The translations under genes were made by a program, and so were the position numbers. Positions 1 through 7,698 of a stretch of DNA of 26,388 nt are shown here, piece by piece. Below the pieces are notes generated by a model. The model saw only the letters and a list, made by a program, of their open reading frames with translations, did no database searches and was not told the origin of the DNA. Within the stretch, counting starts at the first letter, position 1. Each line of letters starts with the position of its first letter. Source of the DNA: Bacteroidota bacterium (lineage in GTDB: Bacteria > Bacteroidota > Bacteroidia > UBA8524); contig DQHT01000050.1 of the NCBI GenBank assembly GCA_003531115.1, positions 448 to 26,835 of the forward strand. Reading direction: 5' to 3'.

Positions 1-257
<257 letters not shown>

Positions 258-262
258 TTAAT

Positions 263-268
263 AGGAGG
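263..268 (+). promoter_or_regulatory. Strong Shine-Dalgarno sequence of atpC
   Basis: AGGAGG lies five bases before the atpC ATG. It is the only full-length intergenic Shine-Dalgarno match seen in this window; purC has a GAGGAG before its start, but that is also the last sense codons of phoH. Most genes here have A/T-rich leaders without such a motif. Confidence 0.8.
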
Positions 269-273
269 AAAAG

Positions 274-504
274 ATGCATTTGGATATCATCACCCCTGAT
301 AAAGTTTTGTATAGCGGAGAAGTAACTGCCGTTCAGCTTCCGGGAGCCAAAGGTTCTTTTGAAGTTTTGAACAACCACGCTGCCCTGATCTCCAGCCTTG
401 AAAAAGGAAAGATCCGGGTGAAAGATGCCGAAGGAACCCATTTTATTGAGGTAACTGGTGGAATTGTGGAAGTGCTTAAAAATACGATCATCGTACTGAC
501 CTAG
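274..504 (+). CDS. atpC: ATP synthase F1 subunit epsilon, short form
   Basis: The 76-residue product matches the N-terminal beta-sandwich of the epsilon subunit of F1-ATPase: it opens MHLDIITPDKVLYSGEVTAV and contains the conserved PGAKGSFEVLNNHAALISSL segment. Epsilon is part of the central stalk linking rotation in Fo to catalysis in F1. Typical epsilon subunits are ~130-140 residues and have a C-terminal two-helix domain that can inhibit ATP hydrolysis; that domain is absent here. The short form is common in Bacteroidota (family knowledge), so this is not a truncation by mutation, and the stop is followed at once by a good terminator. The start is fixed by the AGGAGG five bases upstream. 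It is co-transcribed with atpD. Confidence 0.95.
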   Translation: MHLDIITPDKVLYSGEVTAVQLPGAKGSFEVLNNHAALISSLEKGKIRVKDAEGTHFIEVTGGIVEVLKNTIIVLT

Positions 505-525
505 TTTCAGCCAAACAGATACATG

Positions 526-557
526 AAGACCAGACCCAAACGTCTGGTCTTTTTTTT
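526..557 (+). terminator. Rho-independent terminator of atpD-atpC
   Basis: A perfect 10-bp stem AAGACCAGAC / GTCTGGTCTT (526-535 with 542-551) closes a 6-base loop and runs into T's up to 557. It lies 22 bases after the atpC stop, so it ends the atp transcript. Confidence 0.92.
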
Positions 558-592
558 GTCTAAAACGAATACCTTAAAAGGAACAATCACGT

Positions 593-600
593 TACATTTG
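593..600 (+). promoter_or_regulatory. Bacteroidota-type -7 box (TACATTTG)
   Basis: TACATTTG fits the Bacteroidota consensus TAnnTTTG. It ends 16 bases before the ATG of the outer-membrane barrel gene, implying a leader of about 10 bases. No good -33 TTTG was found at the usual spacing. Confidence 0.55.
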
Positions 601-616
601 GGAACCCCAAACCTGT

Positions 617-3391
617 ATGAAGCAAAAAATACCTTTTTTCAGCATCCTCTTTTTTTGTTTACCCATGCTGCTTGTTGCCCAGAAAGGAAGTGTTTCGGGA
701 TATATAACAGACTCGTTGAATGTTCCGGTTTCTTATGCCACTGTAGCTGTTTTTGACCTGCGCGATTCCAGCATCGTCAATTTTGGGCTCAGCGATGATG
801 GAGGAGGATTTGAACTAAAGAGTCTGCCACCGGGAATTCCGCTGCGTTTATTGGTCTCTCATGTTTTATATCATCCAAGTGTTAAAAATTTTCGGCTTGA
901 CAGTGCTGAAAATAAAAAGCTGGATACCTTAATGGTGAGTGCGAAAGACAATCAGCTGACAGAAACAGTGATTACCTGGGAGGCGCCACCGATTGTGGTA
1001 AGGAACGATACCATAGAATTTAATGCCGATGCTTTTATCGGACGGCCAGGTTCGGCTGTTGAAGAATTGTTAAAACGTATTCCCGGGGTAGAAATAGGCG
1101 AGGATGGGCAAATCACTTACAATGGGCGAAATGTTTCCAAAATCACCATTGACAGCAAGCAATTTTTTGGCGACGACCCGGTCATCTTAATGAAGAATAT
1201 TCCCGCCAAAGCCATCCAGAAGGTGCAGATCACCGAAGAAAAGGATGAACGAGGCAGAGCAACAGAAACCGGGGACGTATCCATCAACCTCACCCTGAAG
1301 CATTGGGCAAAAAAGAGTCATTTTGGGAAGGCCTACGCTGGTTATGGAACGGATCAACGTTATGAAAGCGGAGTCATGTGGAATTTCCTCCGCGATACCC
1401 TGCAAATTTCACTGGTCGGTTATGGAAACAACCTGAGCCAGTCGGGATTTTCATACAGCGAATTGTACCGTATGGGCGGATATAACCGAAGTGGTGTCAA
1501 CTATATCTCCTTTTCCGATAATTCGATGAGCATTAATGGGGCTAGCTTTGGGGGAGGAAAAGGAATAACAGAAAGTGGAGGAGGAGGCTTTAACCTGAAC
1601 TATGATATTCCCCGCAAATGGTCGGTTTCCACTTCTTATTTTCTCGGTTTATCGCGAACAAGCTATGAACAGGTTCGTAATAGCCAGCGTAATTTTGGGG
1701 ATACCATTTTAAGCACCGGTACCATTAACACTGAATTCGCAAATAACAACAGCCATTCCTTTAATGCCAAATTCAGATGGACACCGGATACCATTAACAT
1801 GTTTACATGGCGGCCGAATCTTGCGATCAATGGGGGAAAGGAGGATAATGAGTTACAAAACAACAATTCGTATTCTTATCTGGCTAGCCAAACCCTGATT
1901 GGAAACCAATTAGACAATACCATAAATGGGATCGACGCCGGGAGTAATTTCAACTGGGACATGTCGCTTAAAAAGTGGGAGTATGAAGTGTTTTCCGAAC
2001 AAATTTACAAGGACGAAAGTGGCCTTGGCGTGAATCGTATACGCATTGAATCGTTCACGGATACGGCAACGTATAGCGAAAGTAATTACCAGGAACGCGA
2101 GCTGGAAAGTAAAGGAATGGTATTTAACAATTATGCAGTGATCCGGTATAAAGTGAATGATTCCTTGTCGTTTCGGTTTTCTCCCTCTATTAACCACACC
2201 AATGCTTTTAAAAGGGTAATGGTTTATGAACAGGATAGTACACTTTCTGAAGATGTTCTCCTCCCGGGACTGAGTACACGCTTCCAGGAAAAAAGGAGTA
2301 GCTATTCAGCAAAGTTTTCGCTGAGCAAACGGGTGGGAAAATCCCGGTTTTATGCAGGCATGTCTGTACATCATGCGGATCTGGAACTGGATAATGAGCT
2401 GAGTCAATCGTCGGTCGACAGAATATTTAGTTATCCAGAACTTAATTTGTCGTATACCCGACGAAGCCCTACTTCGTACATGGATATTGATTATTCATAT
2501 TCCATGGAATTGCCTAATTCTACCCAGTTGATCGATCTGGTTGATAATTCAGACCCCAATTCGATTCGCACGGGTAACCCCTGTCTGAACCCGGAAAAGT
2601 ACCACGAACTATCCACCTGGGCAAGAATGGGGAATAGCGCCGGAACCCATAGTCTTCAATGGAATGCAAGGGCGAGTGTTACCCGTAATGGTATAATCAA
2701 CGAAAACTTTTTTGATGAATCCGGACGCTCCGTCACTCGTCCGGTAAATCTTGCTCCTCACGAATTAAAAACGTATATTGGAACAGGGTTCAATTTCACT
2801 TTCAGCAAAGAAAGCAGCAAGAAGTGGAAACACACTCCCGGATTGCATGTGTGGGGAAATATGAGCCAAAGCTGGCAATACCTGAATTTTTCATCCTATC
2901 CCTTTGTTAGTTACAATCTTAGTCCGGGTATTTCCTATGGGATCATCAAAAAGGATTATTTTGATGCCAGGGTTTCGTACCGTCCTTCTTTCAGCAATAG
3001 CCAGACCCTGGGCTTAAGTGGCCCCATCATCAACCGTTATGTTTCCCTATCGGCTGAGCTTTGGTGGGCCCCTTTTGAAAAATATTGGATAGAAGCCAAA
3101 GGAACGCATACGCGACAAACATCCTCAAATCCGGGTGTGGATCCAAGGGAATTTACTTTGGTCAATGTCGCATTTACCCGACTGATACTCAAGGATAATC
3201 GTGGACAACTGCGGCTAAGTGTTTTTGACTTATTGAATCAAAACAGGGCCATTAGCCAGTATGCTACCGGGAACTATGTGGAAACAAGCATTTCGAACGC
3301 GGTTACCCGATATGTGATGCTAAGTTTTGTATATAACTACAACTCTTTCCAGAAAAAGGGAAGGCAACAACGCGGCTTTTCGTTCTGGTAG
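617..3391 (+). CDS. TonB-receptor-like outer membrane beta-barrel protein
   Basis: This 924-residue protein starts with a signal peptide (MKQKIPFFSILFFCLPMLLVAQ, cleavage after VAQ). Residues ~25-110 form a carboxypeptidase-regulatory-like beta-sandwich (GSVSGYITDSLNVPVSYATV). Residues ~118-225 resemble a TonB-receptor plug (NADAFIGRPGSAVEELLKRIPGV...). The rest is rich in alternating aromatic and polar strands with N/S/G turns, as in the outer membrane beta-barrel family PF14905, and ends in aromatic FSFW, a common C-terminus for barrel proteins. It sits in the outer membrane. No SusD partner gene is adjacent, so a glycan-uptake role is not supported and the substrate is unknown. The start follows a Bacteroidota -7 box. 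The stop codon touches the stop of the convergent glycosyltransferase with no base between. Confidence 0.88.
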   Translation: MKQKIPFFSILFFCLPMLLVAQKGSVSGYITDSLNVPVSYATVAVFDLRDSSIVNFGLSDDGGGFELKSLPPGIPLRLLVSHVLYHPSVKNFRLDSAENKKLDTLMVSAKDNQLTETVITWEAPPIVVRNDTIEFNADAFIGRPGSAVEELLKRIPGVEIGEDGQITYNGRNVSKITIDSKQFFGDDPVILMKNIPAKAIQKVQITEEKDERGRATETGDVSINLTLKHWAKKSHFGKAYAGYGTDQRYESGVMWNFLRDTLQISLVGYGNNLSQSGFSYSELYRMGGYNRSGVNYISFSDNSMSINGASFGGGKGITESGGGGFNLNYDIPRKWSVSTSYFLGLSRTSYEQVRNSQRNFGDTILSTGTINTEFANNNSHSFNAKFRWTPDTINMFTWRPNLAINGGKEDNELQNNNSYSYLASQTLIGNQLDNTINGIDAGSNFNWDMSLKKWEYEVFSEQIYKDESGLGVNRIRIESFTDTATYSESNYQERELESKGMVFNNYAVIRYKVNDSLSFRFSPSINHTNAFKRVMVYEQDSTLSEDVLLPGLSTRFQEKRSSYSAKFSLSKRVGKSRFYAGMSVHHADLELDNELSQSSVDRIFSYPELNLSYTRRSPTSYMDIDYSYSMELPNSTQLIDLVDNSDPNSIRTGNPCLNPEKYHELSTWARMGNSAGTHSLQWNARASVTRNGIINENFFDESGRSVTRPVNLAPHELKTYIGTGFNFTFSKESSKKWKHTPGLHVWGNMSQSWQYLNFSSYPFVSYNLSPGISYGIIKKDYFDARVSYRPSFSNSQTLGLSGPIINRYVSLSAELWWAPFEKYWIEAKGTHTRQTSSNPGVDPREFTLVNVAFTRLILKDNRGQLRLSVFDLLNQNRAISQYATGNYVETSISNAVTRYVMLSFVYNYNSFQKKGRQQRGFSFW

Positions 3392-4117
3392 CTAATTGTA
3401 CTTCCTAAACCAGCTTTTCATTTTGATCTGCATCACGCCAAAAAGGGCTTCTTTAAAGATGCCACGGCTCATTTTGGATTCGCCTTCGGAGCGGTCGGTG
3501 AAGATGATAGGGACTTCTACCAGCTTAAAGCCATATTTCCAGGCGGTAAACTTCATCTCGATCTGGAAGGCATAACCTTTAAAACGAACCTTATCCAGGG
3601 GGATCTTTTCGAGTACCTTGTAGCGGTAACACACAAAACCTGCGGTGGTATCCTGGATCTTTAGTCCGGTTATAAAACGCACATAAACCGAGGCGAAATA
3701 CGACATCAAAACGCGTCCCATTGGCCAGTTTACCACATTGACCCCATTCACATAGCGTGAACCGATGCTCATATCAGCACCCGCTACACAAGCATTGTAC
3801 AGAGCGATCAGGTCATTAGGATTATGTGAAAAATCGGCATCCATCTCAAAAATATAGGCATAGCCCCGGTCAAGGGCCCAGTGGAATCCGGAAATATAGG
3901 CTCTTCCCAGTCCGTCTTTTGCCGCTCTTTCGAGGATAAACATACGTTCCGGGAAATCGCGCATGCAGGCTTTTACGATATCGGCAGTGCCGTCAGGGGA
4001 ACTGTCGTCAACCACCAAAACATGAAAATCGCCCTCCAGCGCCATCACGGCAAGGAGCATCTTTTCTATGTTTTCCCTTTCCTTATAGGTGGGTATGATG
4101 ACAAGTTTCTCTGGCAC
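3392..4117 (-). CDS. Polyprenol-phosphate mannosyltransferase-like GT2 (DPM1-type)
   Basis: The 241-residue product is a family 2 glycosyltransferase of the dolichol/polyprenol-phosphate mannose synthase type. It reads MPEKLVIIPTYKERENIEKM, then VVDDSSPDGTAD (~35-46), DGLGRAYISGFHWAL (~68-82), the metal-binding DAD at 93-95 (FEMDADFSHNP), and GSRYVNG plus QDTTAGFVCYR later. Such enzymes pass a sugar from a nucleotide donor to a lipid phosphate at the inner membrane. It ends in basic KSWFRKYN with no C-terminal membrane segments, so it resembles the soluble DPM1 catalytic core. The start is taken as GTG at 4117; the longer open frame would run into the divergent HAD gene and adds 38 residues unlike the family. 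Exact sugar specificity cannot be read from the sequence. Confidence 0.85.
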   Translation of the reverse strand: MPEKLVIIPTYKERENIEKMLLAVMALEGDFHVLVVDDSSPDGTADIVKACMRDFPERMFILERAAKDGLGRAYISGFHWALDRGYAYIFEMDADFSHNPNDLIALYNACVAGADMSIGSRYVNGVNVVNWPMGRVLMSYFASVYVRFITGLKIQDTTAGFVCYRYKVLEKIPLDKVRFKGYAFQIEMKFTAWKYGFKLVEVPIIFTDRSEGESKMSRGIFKEALFGVMQIKMKSWFRKYN

Positions 4118-4173
4118 GAATAAAAAAATATGGCCGAAAATAGCCTTATTGCGGTGAACTTTCAAGAACTGAA

Positions 4174-4656
4174 ATGAACAAGGCAGTATTTTTAGACCGG
4201 GATGGCATAATAAATAAGGAAATTGGCGCATACGTGTATGGGCAAAATGATTTTATCCTGAATGAAGGCGTCATTGAAGCCCTGCATTTTTGGCAAAGCC
4301 GGGGATACAAACTCATCGTCATCACCAACCAGGGAGGAATAGCCAAAGGCATTTATACCCATGCCGACGTGAGAAAGCTGCACCATTATCTTGAAAACCT
4401 GTTGATGGAAGCAGGGGTGAAGCTGGATGCCATTTATTATTCCCCCCATCATTCGGATTTTAGTAACAGCCTGAGCCGTAAGCCCGGTTCGCTGATGATA
4501 GAAAGGGCATTGGCGCGGTATCATATCGACCCTTCACTATCCGTCATGATCGGCGACCGTCCCCGCGATGTAGAAGCTGCAGAGGGGGCAGGGGTTAGAG
4601 GGATTCTGGTTGAATCGAATACGGATTTGAGGGCGCTGCTGGAGCTTGATCTTTAG
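4174..4656 (+). CDS. HAD-IIIA phosphatase related to GmhB, zinc-site cysteines absent
   Basis: This 160-residue protein is a HAD hydrolase close to D-glycero-D-manno-heptose-1,7-bisphosphate 7-phosphatase, a step in LPS heptose synthesis. Motif I is FLDRDG (Asp8 nucleophile, Asp10 general acid), motif II ITNQGG (Thr51), then RKP (Lys103) and motif III/IV GDRPRD (Asp128). Length fits the family (~180). In GmhB a zinc is held by one His and three Cys in a CPHH...CDCRKP loop. Here the loop is SPHHSDFSNSLSRKP: all three Cys positions (90, 99, 101) are Ser. The fold and catalysis look intact, but zinc binding is unlikely at this site, so exact substrate is open. The divergent glycosyltransferase starts 56 bases away, which suggests shared envelope-sugar context. 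Confidence 0.82.
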   Translation: MNKAVFLDRDGIINKEIGAYVYGQNDFILNEGVIEALHFWQSRGYKLIVITNQGGIAKGIYTHADVRKLHHYLENLLMEAGVKLDAIYYSPHHSDFSNSLSRKPGSLMIERALARYHIDPSLSVMIGDRPRDVEAAEGAGVRGILVESNTDLRALLELDL

Positions 4657-4686
4657 TTGGTGGTGGGTTGTCTTTCTGGACCTCGG

Positions 4687-4714
4687 TGGGTTCGGGTTTT
4701 TGGGTTCCGGGTTT
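4687..4714 (+). repeat. Heptamer tandem array (TGGGTTC family, 4 units)
   Basis: Units TGGGTTC, GGGTTTT, TGGGTTC, CGGGTTT follow at exact 7-base steps. It is the reverse complement of the GAACCCA array at 16059-16093. Confidence 0.7.
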
Positions 4715-4757
4715 TTTCGATTAGGTCGCCAGTCAGCTCGAGCCGCCAATTTCAGGC

Positions 4758-4830
4758 GCCGTCACCCTGAGCAGGCAAACGGATATTCATATTTTGAAGA
4801 ATCCTCACGCCGTGTCGAAGGGTGATGGCG
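4758..4830. repeat. Dispersed inverted repeat of the CACCCTGAGC...GAAGGGTG type
   Basis: GCCGTCACCCT at 4758-4768 is complementary, with one G-T mismatch, to AGGGTGATGGC at 4819-4829. The left arm runs on as GAGC and the right arm is preceded by GTCGA. This CCCTGAGC / GTCGAAGGG layout is shared with the repeat at 26227-26262. It lies in a convergent intergenic region and may fold as a hairpin in either transcript. Confidence 0.55.
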
Positions 4831-4957
4831 AGTCGAGAGCCCGTCAGAGCTGAAATTTTCGTTCGAGTCCCTTTTTGTCTTTCTGTCTTCAAATACTCCA
4901 ATTATCCTTACTTGCTCCCGTCCGGATTTATGGGTCCGGCCAAAATCTATATTCACC

Positions 4958-4995
4958 GCGCCAAAGCTGTTTGACCGCAACGGAAGCTTTGGCGC
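4958..4995. repeat. Perfect 11-bp inverted repeat in convergent spacer
   Basis: GCGCCAAAGCT (4958-4968) pairs perfectly with AGCTTTGGCGC (4985-4995) around a 16-base loop. There is no T-run after either arm, so it is not a classical terminator, but it sits between the 3' ends of the HAD and transaldolase genes and could protect or end transcripts. The 4657-5057 spacer otherwise holds only the repeats listed here. Confidence 0.6.
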
Positions 4996-5018
4996 TATGT
5001 GTATTCTATACCTTTGTT

Positions 5019-5050
5019 CCCCTCGTCTCCAAGTCCCCTCGTCCCCAAGT
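5019..5050 (+). repeat. Octamer tandem array (4 units)
   Basis: CCCCTCGT, CTCCAAGT, CCCCTCGT, CCCCAAGT follow at 8-base steps (or two 16-base units with one difference). It lies just downstream of the transaldolase gene end. Confidence 0.7.
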
Positions 5051-5057
5051 CTAAAAC

Positions 5058-5714
5058 TTAACCGTTCGCCTTCTTATGGTCCTCCAAAAACTTCTGCAAA
5101 CCGCTATCGGTAAGCGGATGATTGAGGAGCGCCAAAATCGCACTGAGGGGAGAAGTGATCACATTGGCACCCAAACGTGCGCATTCTACGATATGCAATG
5201 GACTACGTATGGATGCAGCCAGGATCTGAGATTGGTATCCCTGAACGGCAAAAATATGGGCCATGTTCGCGATCAGCTCGAGTCCGTTGGCAGAAATATC
5301 ATCCAAACGCCCGATAAAGGGAGAAATATAGGTAGCACCTGCTTTGGCTGCAAGGATGGCTTGTCCGGTTGTGAATACCAGCGTACAATTTGTTTTTACC
5401 CCATTCTGAGTCAGATAATTGATGGCTTTAACCCCGTCTTTGATCATGGGGACTTTCACCACAATTTTTTCATCGAGGGCAGCAAGAACTTCGGCTTCCT
5501 TTAATATTCCGGCAAAATCAGTCGAGATCACTTCAGCGCTCACATCGCCGTCAACGATCTCGCAGATCGCTTTGTAATGTGCCAAAACATTGGCTTTTCC
5601 GCTGATGCCCTCTTTAGCCATGAGCGAAGGGTTGGTGGTAACCCCGTCGAGTATACCCAGGTCTTGTGCCTCACGAATCTGATCGAGATTGGCGGTGTCG
5701 ATGAAAAATTTCAT
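5058..5714 (-). CDS. Transaldolase-like / fructose-6-phosphate aldolase family protein
   Basis: The 218-residue product belongs to the small transaldolase family (TalC/FSA/MipB), cytosolic TIM barrels that move or cleave a dihydroxyacetone unit from sugar phosphates through a Schiff base. It begins MKFFIDTANLDQIREAQDLG and has DGVTTNPSL (23-31), the catalytic lysine in KIVVKVPM (Lys87), TLVFTTGQA (111-119), SPFIGRLDD (131-139) and ILAASIRSP (164-172). Length matches the family (~215-220). The start is ATG at 5714 because the family begins with MKFF or MKIF; ten extra residues in the longer frame are not conserved. Whether it works as transaldolase in the pentose phosphate pathway or as an aldolase cannot be settled from these motifs; transaldolase is likelier if no other is encoded in the genome. 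Confidence 0.92.
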   Translation of the reverse strand: MKFFIDTANLDQIREAQDLGILDGVTTNPSLMAKEGISGKANVLAHYKAICEIVDGDVSAEVISTDFAGILKEAEVLAALDEKIVVKVPMIKDGVKAINYLTQNGVKTNCTLVFTTGQAILAAKAGATYISPFIGRLDDISANGLELIANMAHIFAVQGYQSQILAASIRSPLHIVECARLGANVITSPLSAILALLNHPLTDSGLQKFLEDHKKANG

Positions 5715-5821
5715 GCTGCAAATTTGCGGCATTGTGAGGAGCAATACAATAGTTATTCGGACACTCTGCTGGCGCCTGTGTATATGACGCGGCGCTGAGG
5801 CGTGGAGGGCTGTTTTTACTC

Positions 5822-5840
5822 GGCCACTATTTTAGTGGCT
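5822..5840. repeat. Small hairpin in divergent spacer
   Basis: GCCACTA (5823-5829) pairs with TAGTGGC (5833-5839) around TTT, extended by one G-T pair. It is in the spacer between the transaldolase gene and the divergent secreted protein gene; no T-run follows. Confidence 0.45.
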
Positions 5841-5853
5841 AAGCCTACATTCA

Positions 5854-5888
5854 AAAATCATAAATCATAAATCAAAAATCAAAAATTA
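5854..5888 (+). repeat. Heptamer tandem array (TAAATCA family, 5 units)
   Basis: AAAATCA, TAAATCA, TAAATCA, AAAATCA, AAAATTA follow at exact 7-base steps. The array lies about 100 bases upstream of the secreted protein gene. Confidence 0.75.
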
Positions 5889-5991
5889 AAGTCCCCCCCG
5901 CTAACCATCGTCCGGAACGAGAATATTTTTTTTTCTCCGGAATAGGGGTGATGGATATATTGCGTGTCATAATTGGGAATACACGAATAAA

Positions 5992-7347
5992 ATGAACAAA
6001 TACCTTCTTGCCAGCATGCCCCTTTTAACCCTGGGATCTATCCATGTAAATGCCCAGGATTCAACATCTTACGAACTGCAATTACGCGTGCCCCTTCTCG
6101 ATCTTCCGCAAAATTCGCAGCTACCTTATAAAACTCCTTCTATGAACCAGGCCCTGGAATGGTCGAACGACTTTTATGAATTGGGATTTTGGGGAATTGA
6201 TCATTTGGGCGACAAACTTTTTAAGGTAAAAACCAAACCGCAAACGAACGCAGGGAAGTATGGCAATCTGGCCTTTAAATATGCGCTGGGACTCGGATTT
6301 TCCAAATATGGAAGCGAATTGCCTATTCCTCTGGGAGTTTGGGGACATGAAGAATTCCACCGTTCCACGCTTGGCGTAAAAGGAGTGGCCTCGGAGAACG
6401 GTAACTGGTTGTTTAGTCGTTGGGACGGAACTGTATATGGCATTTCGGATTCTACCCTGAGCGGACTTAAAAAAACCGATCCGGATCAATTGCTGTATTC
6501 TTATGTAGCCGGAGTTCAGTATGAAATTGCATTAAATGAGAAAGTAACATTGAATGACTTCTATTCAAAACGTAGCTTGAATAAAACCGCCTTACTCTTA
6601 TACAATGCCCACTACGTGTACAATTATTTCAAATTTTCCACCAGTGTTTTCAGCGATTCGGTAAAGGTATTGGCACCCCCTCATGAAAATGCCAATCCAT
6701 CAGAAAGGGATTATGCCGGAGCTGACCTAACCGCCTGGGCTTATGATATGTTTAATCCGCAACTTCCGTACGAAACACGCGATTCTTTTCCCAATGGCGA
6801 AGGGGTAAACCGCCGTATCGGATTTTCAGACCTTTCGCCCGAAGCACAATCTTACCTGAAAAAACAAAAAAACCTTTCCCTGCTTAACTTTTTGAATCCG
6901 GCCATCTTTTTTGTCAACCGGATTCGGGTCAATGAAAAACTTTCATTCAACCTCTTTACCCAATATGCTCCCACCCATTTCGGAAATGATATAGCTGTAT
7001 TTCTTCCCGTTAAATACAAACATTTCGATCTTTTGCTGGACTTGCACCGCTATTCAAACCGTGCTGATCAGGGAACCGGGGTTGGCTTAGGGCTGTATAA
7101 TTACAAACTGAACGACAAGCTCAAATCAAGCGTAAAGGTAAATGTATGGGATCAGCCAAAAACATTTGACGGAAACGATAAAACGATGGGCGGATGCCTG
7201 AGCCTCAGTAGTGAATACAAGCTCAAAAAGGGTCTTTCTGCTTATGCCAACCTGAGTGCCAAAACAGCAGGATGGATGATGGGAAATCCCTACCTCGACA
7301 AAAATATATCCATGCAAGTCGGGGTTTCCTACCAAATTGCCCGATAA
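5992..7347 (+). CDS. Secreted protein of unknown function with HExxH motif and beta-rich C-terminus
   Basis: I do not recognise this 451-residue protein. It has a signal peptide (MNKYLLASMPLLTLGSIHVNAQ, cleavage after NAQ). Residues 115-127 read GVWGHEEFHRSTL, containing HExxH (His119, Glu120, His123), the zinc-protease signature; the preceding region is helix-like. Asp/Glu residues that could act as a third ligand occur later (for example Glu178 in AGVQYE or Asp244 in GADLTAW), but none is certain. From ~305 onward alternating short strands with aromatic ends (FNLFTQYAP, FDLLLDLHRY, GVGLGLYNY, SSVKVNVWD, LSLSSEYKL, SAYANLSAK, SMQVGVSYQ) suggest a small membrane beta-barrel or beta-sheet. It could be a membrane-anchored metalloprotease, or a structural protein with a chance motif. 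It stands alone, with repeat-rich spacers on both sides. Confidence 0.7.
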   Translation: MNKYLLASMPLLTLGSIHVNAQDSTSYELQLRVPLLDLPQNSQLPYKTPSMNQALEWSNDFYELGFWGIDHLGDKLFKVKTKPQTNAGKYGNLAFKYALGLGFSKYGSELPIPLGVWGHEEFHRSTLGVKGVASENGNWLFSRWDGTVYGISDSTLSGLKKTDPDQLLYSYVAGVQYEIALNEKVTLNDFYSKRSLNKTALLLYNAHYVYNYFKFSTSVFSDSVKVLAPPHENANPSERDYAGADLTAWAYDMFNPQLPYETRDSFPNGEGVNRRIGFSDLSPEAQSYLKKQKNLSLLNFLNPAIFFVNRIRVNEKLSFNLFTQYAPTHFGNDIAVFLPVKYKHFDLLLDLHRYSNRADQGTGVGLGLYNYKLNDKLKSSVKVNVWDQPKTFDGNDKTMGGCLSLSSEYKLKKGLSAYANLSAKTAGWMMGNPYLDKNISMQVGVSYQIAR

Positions 7348-7358
7348 CCCTGGGGGCC

Positions 7359-7381
7359 GGCGCATGCTGGCTGGCGCATGC
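7359..7381 (+). repeat. Direct repeat GGCGCATGC, 14-bp period
   Basis: GGCGCATGC occurs at 7359-7367 and 7373-7381. The 14-base step is twice the 7-base period of the arrays elsewhere. It begins a repeat-rich spacer of about 340 bases that has no convincing gene. Confidence 0.6.
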
Positions 7382-7395
7382 GGATCGTTGAGGCG

Positions 7396-7472
7396 GCCCT
7401 CCTTCGCTTTTTGAAAATTTCGTAATCATAGTATTACACTTCAAAAGCTCCGTCAGGCAAAGCGTGGAGGGC
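7396..7472. repeat. Nested inverted repeat
   Basis: GCCCTCC and CGCTTT (7396-7410) are complementary to AAAGCG and GGAGGGC (7459-7472). Inside, GCTTTTTGAA (7406-7415) pairs with TTCAAAAGC (7440-7448) with one bulge, and GTAAT (7422-7426) with ATTAC (7433-7437). The two outer pairings compete, so two folds are possible. The right arm shares the 14-mer GCGTGGAGGGCTGT with 5800-5813, so part of this is dispersed. Confidence 0.55.
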
Positions 7473-7549
7473 TGTGGTTGCTTCTGAGTATTGCATTCTC
7501 CGGCTGTTTGACACAAGGGATAATTTTACTCCCGGGCTATTGGCAAAAC

Positions 7550-7588
7550 TCCTCTGTGCTCTCTGCGAATTCCTCTGTGCTCTCTGCG
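7550..7588 (+). repeat. Direct repeat of 18 bp with 21-bp period
   Basis: TCCTCTGTGCTCTCTGCG occurs twice (7550-7567 and 7571-7588) separated by AAT. The 21-base step is three heptads. Confidence 0.75.
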
Positions 7589-7625
7589 GTTAAACGGAAC
7601 TCTCCAATGGTACCAAAAGTCTTAC

Positions 7626-7639
7626 TATGGTCCATGGTC
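7626..7639 (+). repeat. Two heptamers of the TATGGTC family
   Basis: TATGGTC then CATGGTC, the same family as the arrays at 15254-15281 and 17965-17992. It lies ~50 bases upstream of the SRP RNA promoter. Confidence 0.55.
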
Positions 7640-7664
7640 TAAAATGAAATTCGGAACTTAGCCC

Positions 7665-7694
7665 TTGAAATTTCCCATAAGCGCCTTACCTTTG
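7665..7694 (+). promoter_or_regulatory. Promoter of the SRP RNA gene
   Basis: TTG at 7665-7667 and TACCTTTG at 7687-7694 are 19 bases apart, matching the Bacteroidota sigma factor consensus (TTTG, about 19-21 bases, TAnnTTTG). The predicted start is near 7699, where the GGCAAG of the RNA's closing stem begins. Confidence 0.75.
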
Positions 7695-7698
7695 CACC

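Noticed and set aside
523..756. Short open frame starting at 523, after atpC
   Set aside because: Its first codons are the atpC terminator stem and T-run, and the rest overlaps the barrel gene in another frame.
617..3391. SusC-type nutrient receptor in a polysaccharide-utilisation locus
   Set aside because: No susD, glycosidase or regulator nearby, and the protein is closer to the outer membrane barrel family PF14905.
4658..5057. Possible CRISPR-like array in the repeat-rich spacers
   Set aside because: Units are 7-8 bases with no spacers, no Cas genes nearby, and no repeat of 24 bases or more.
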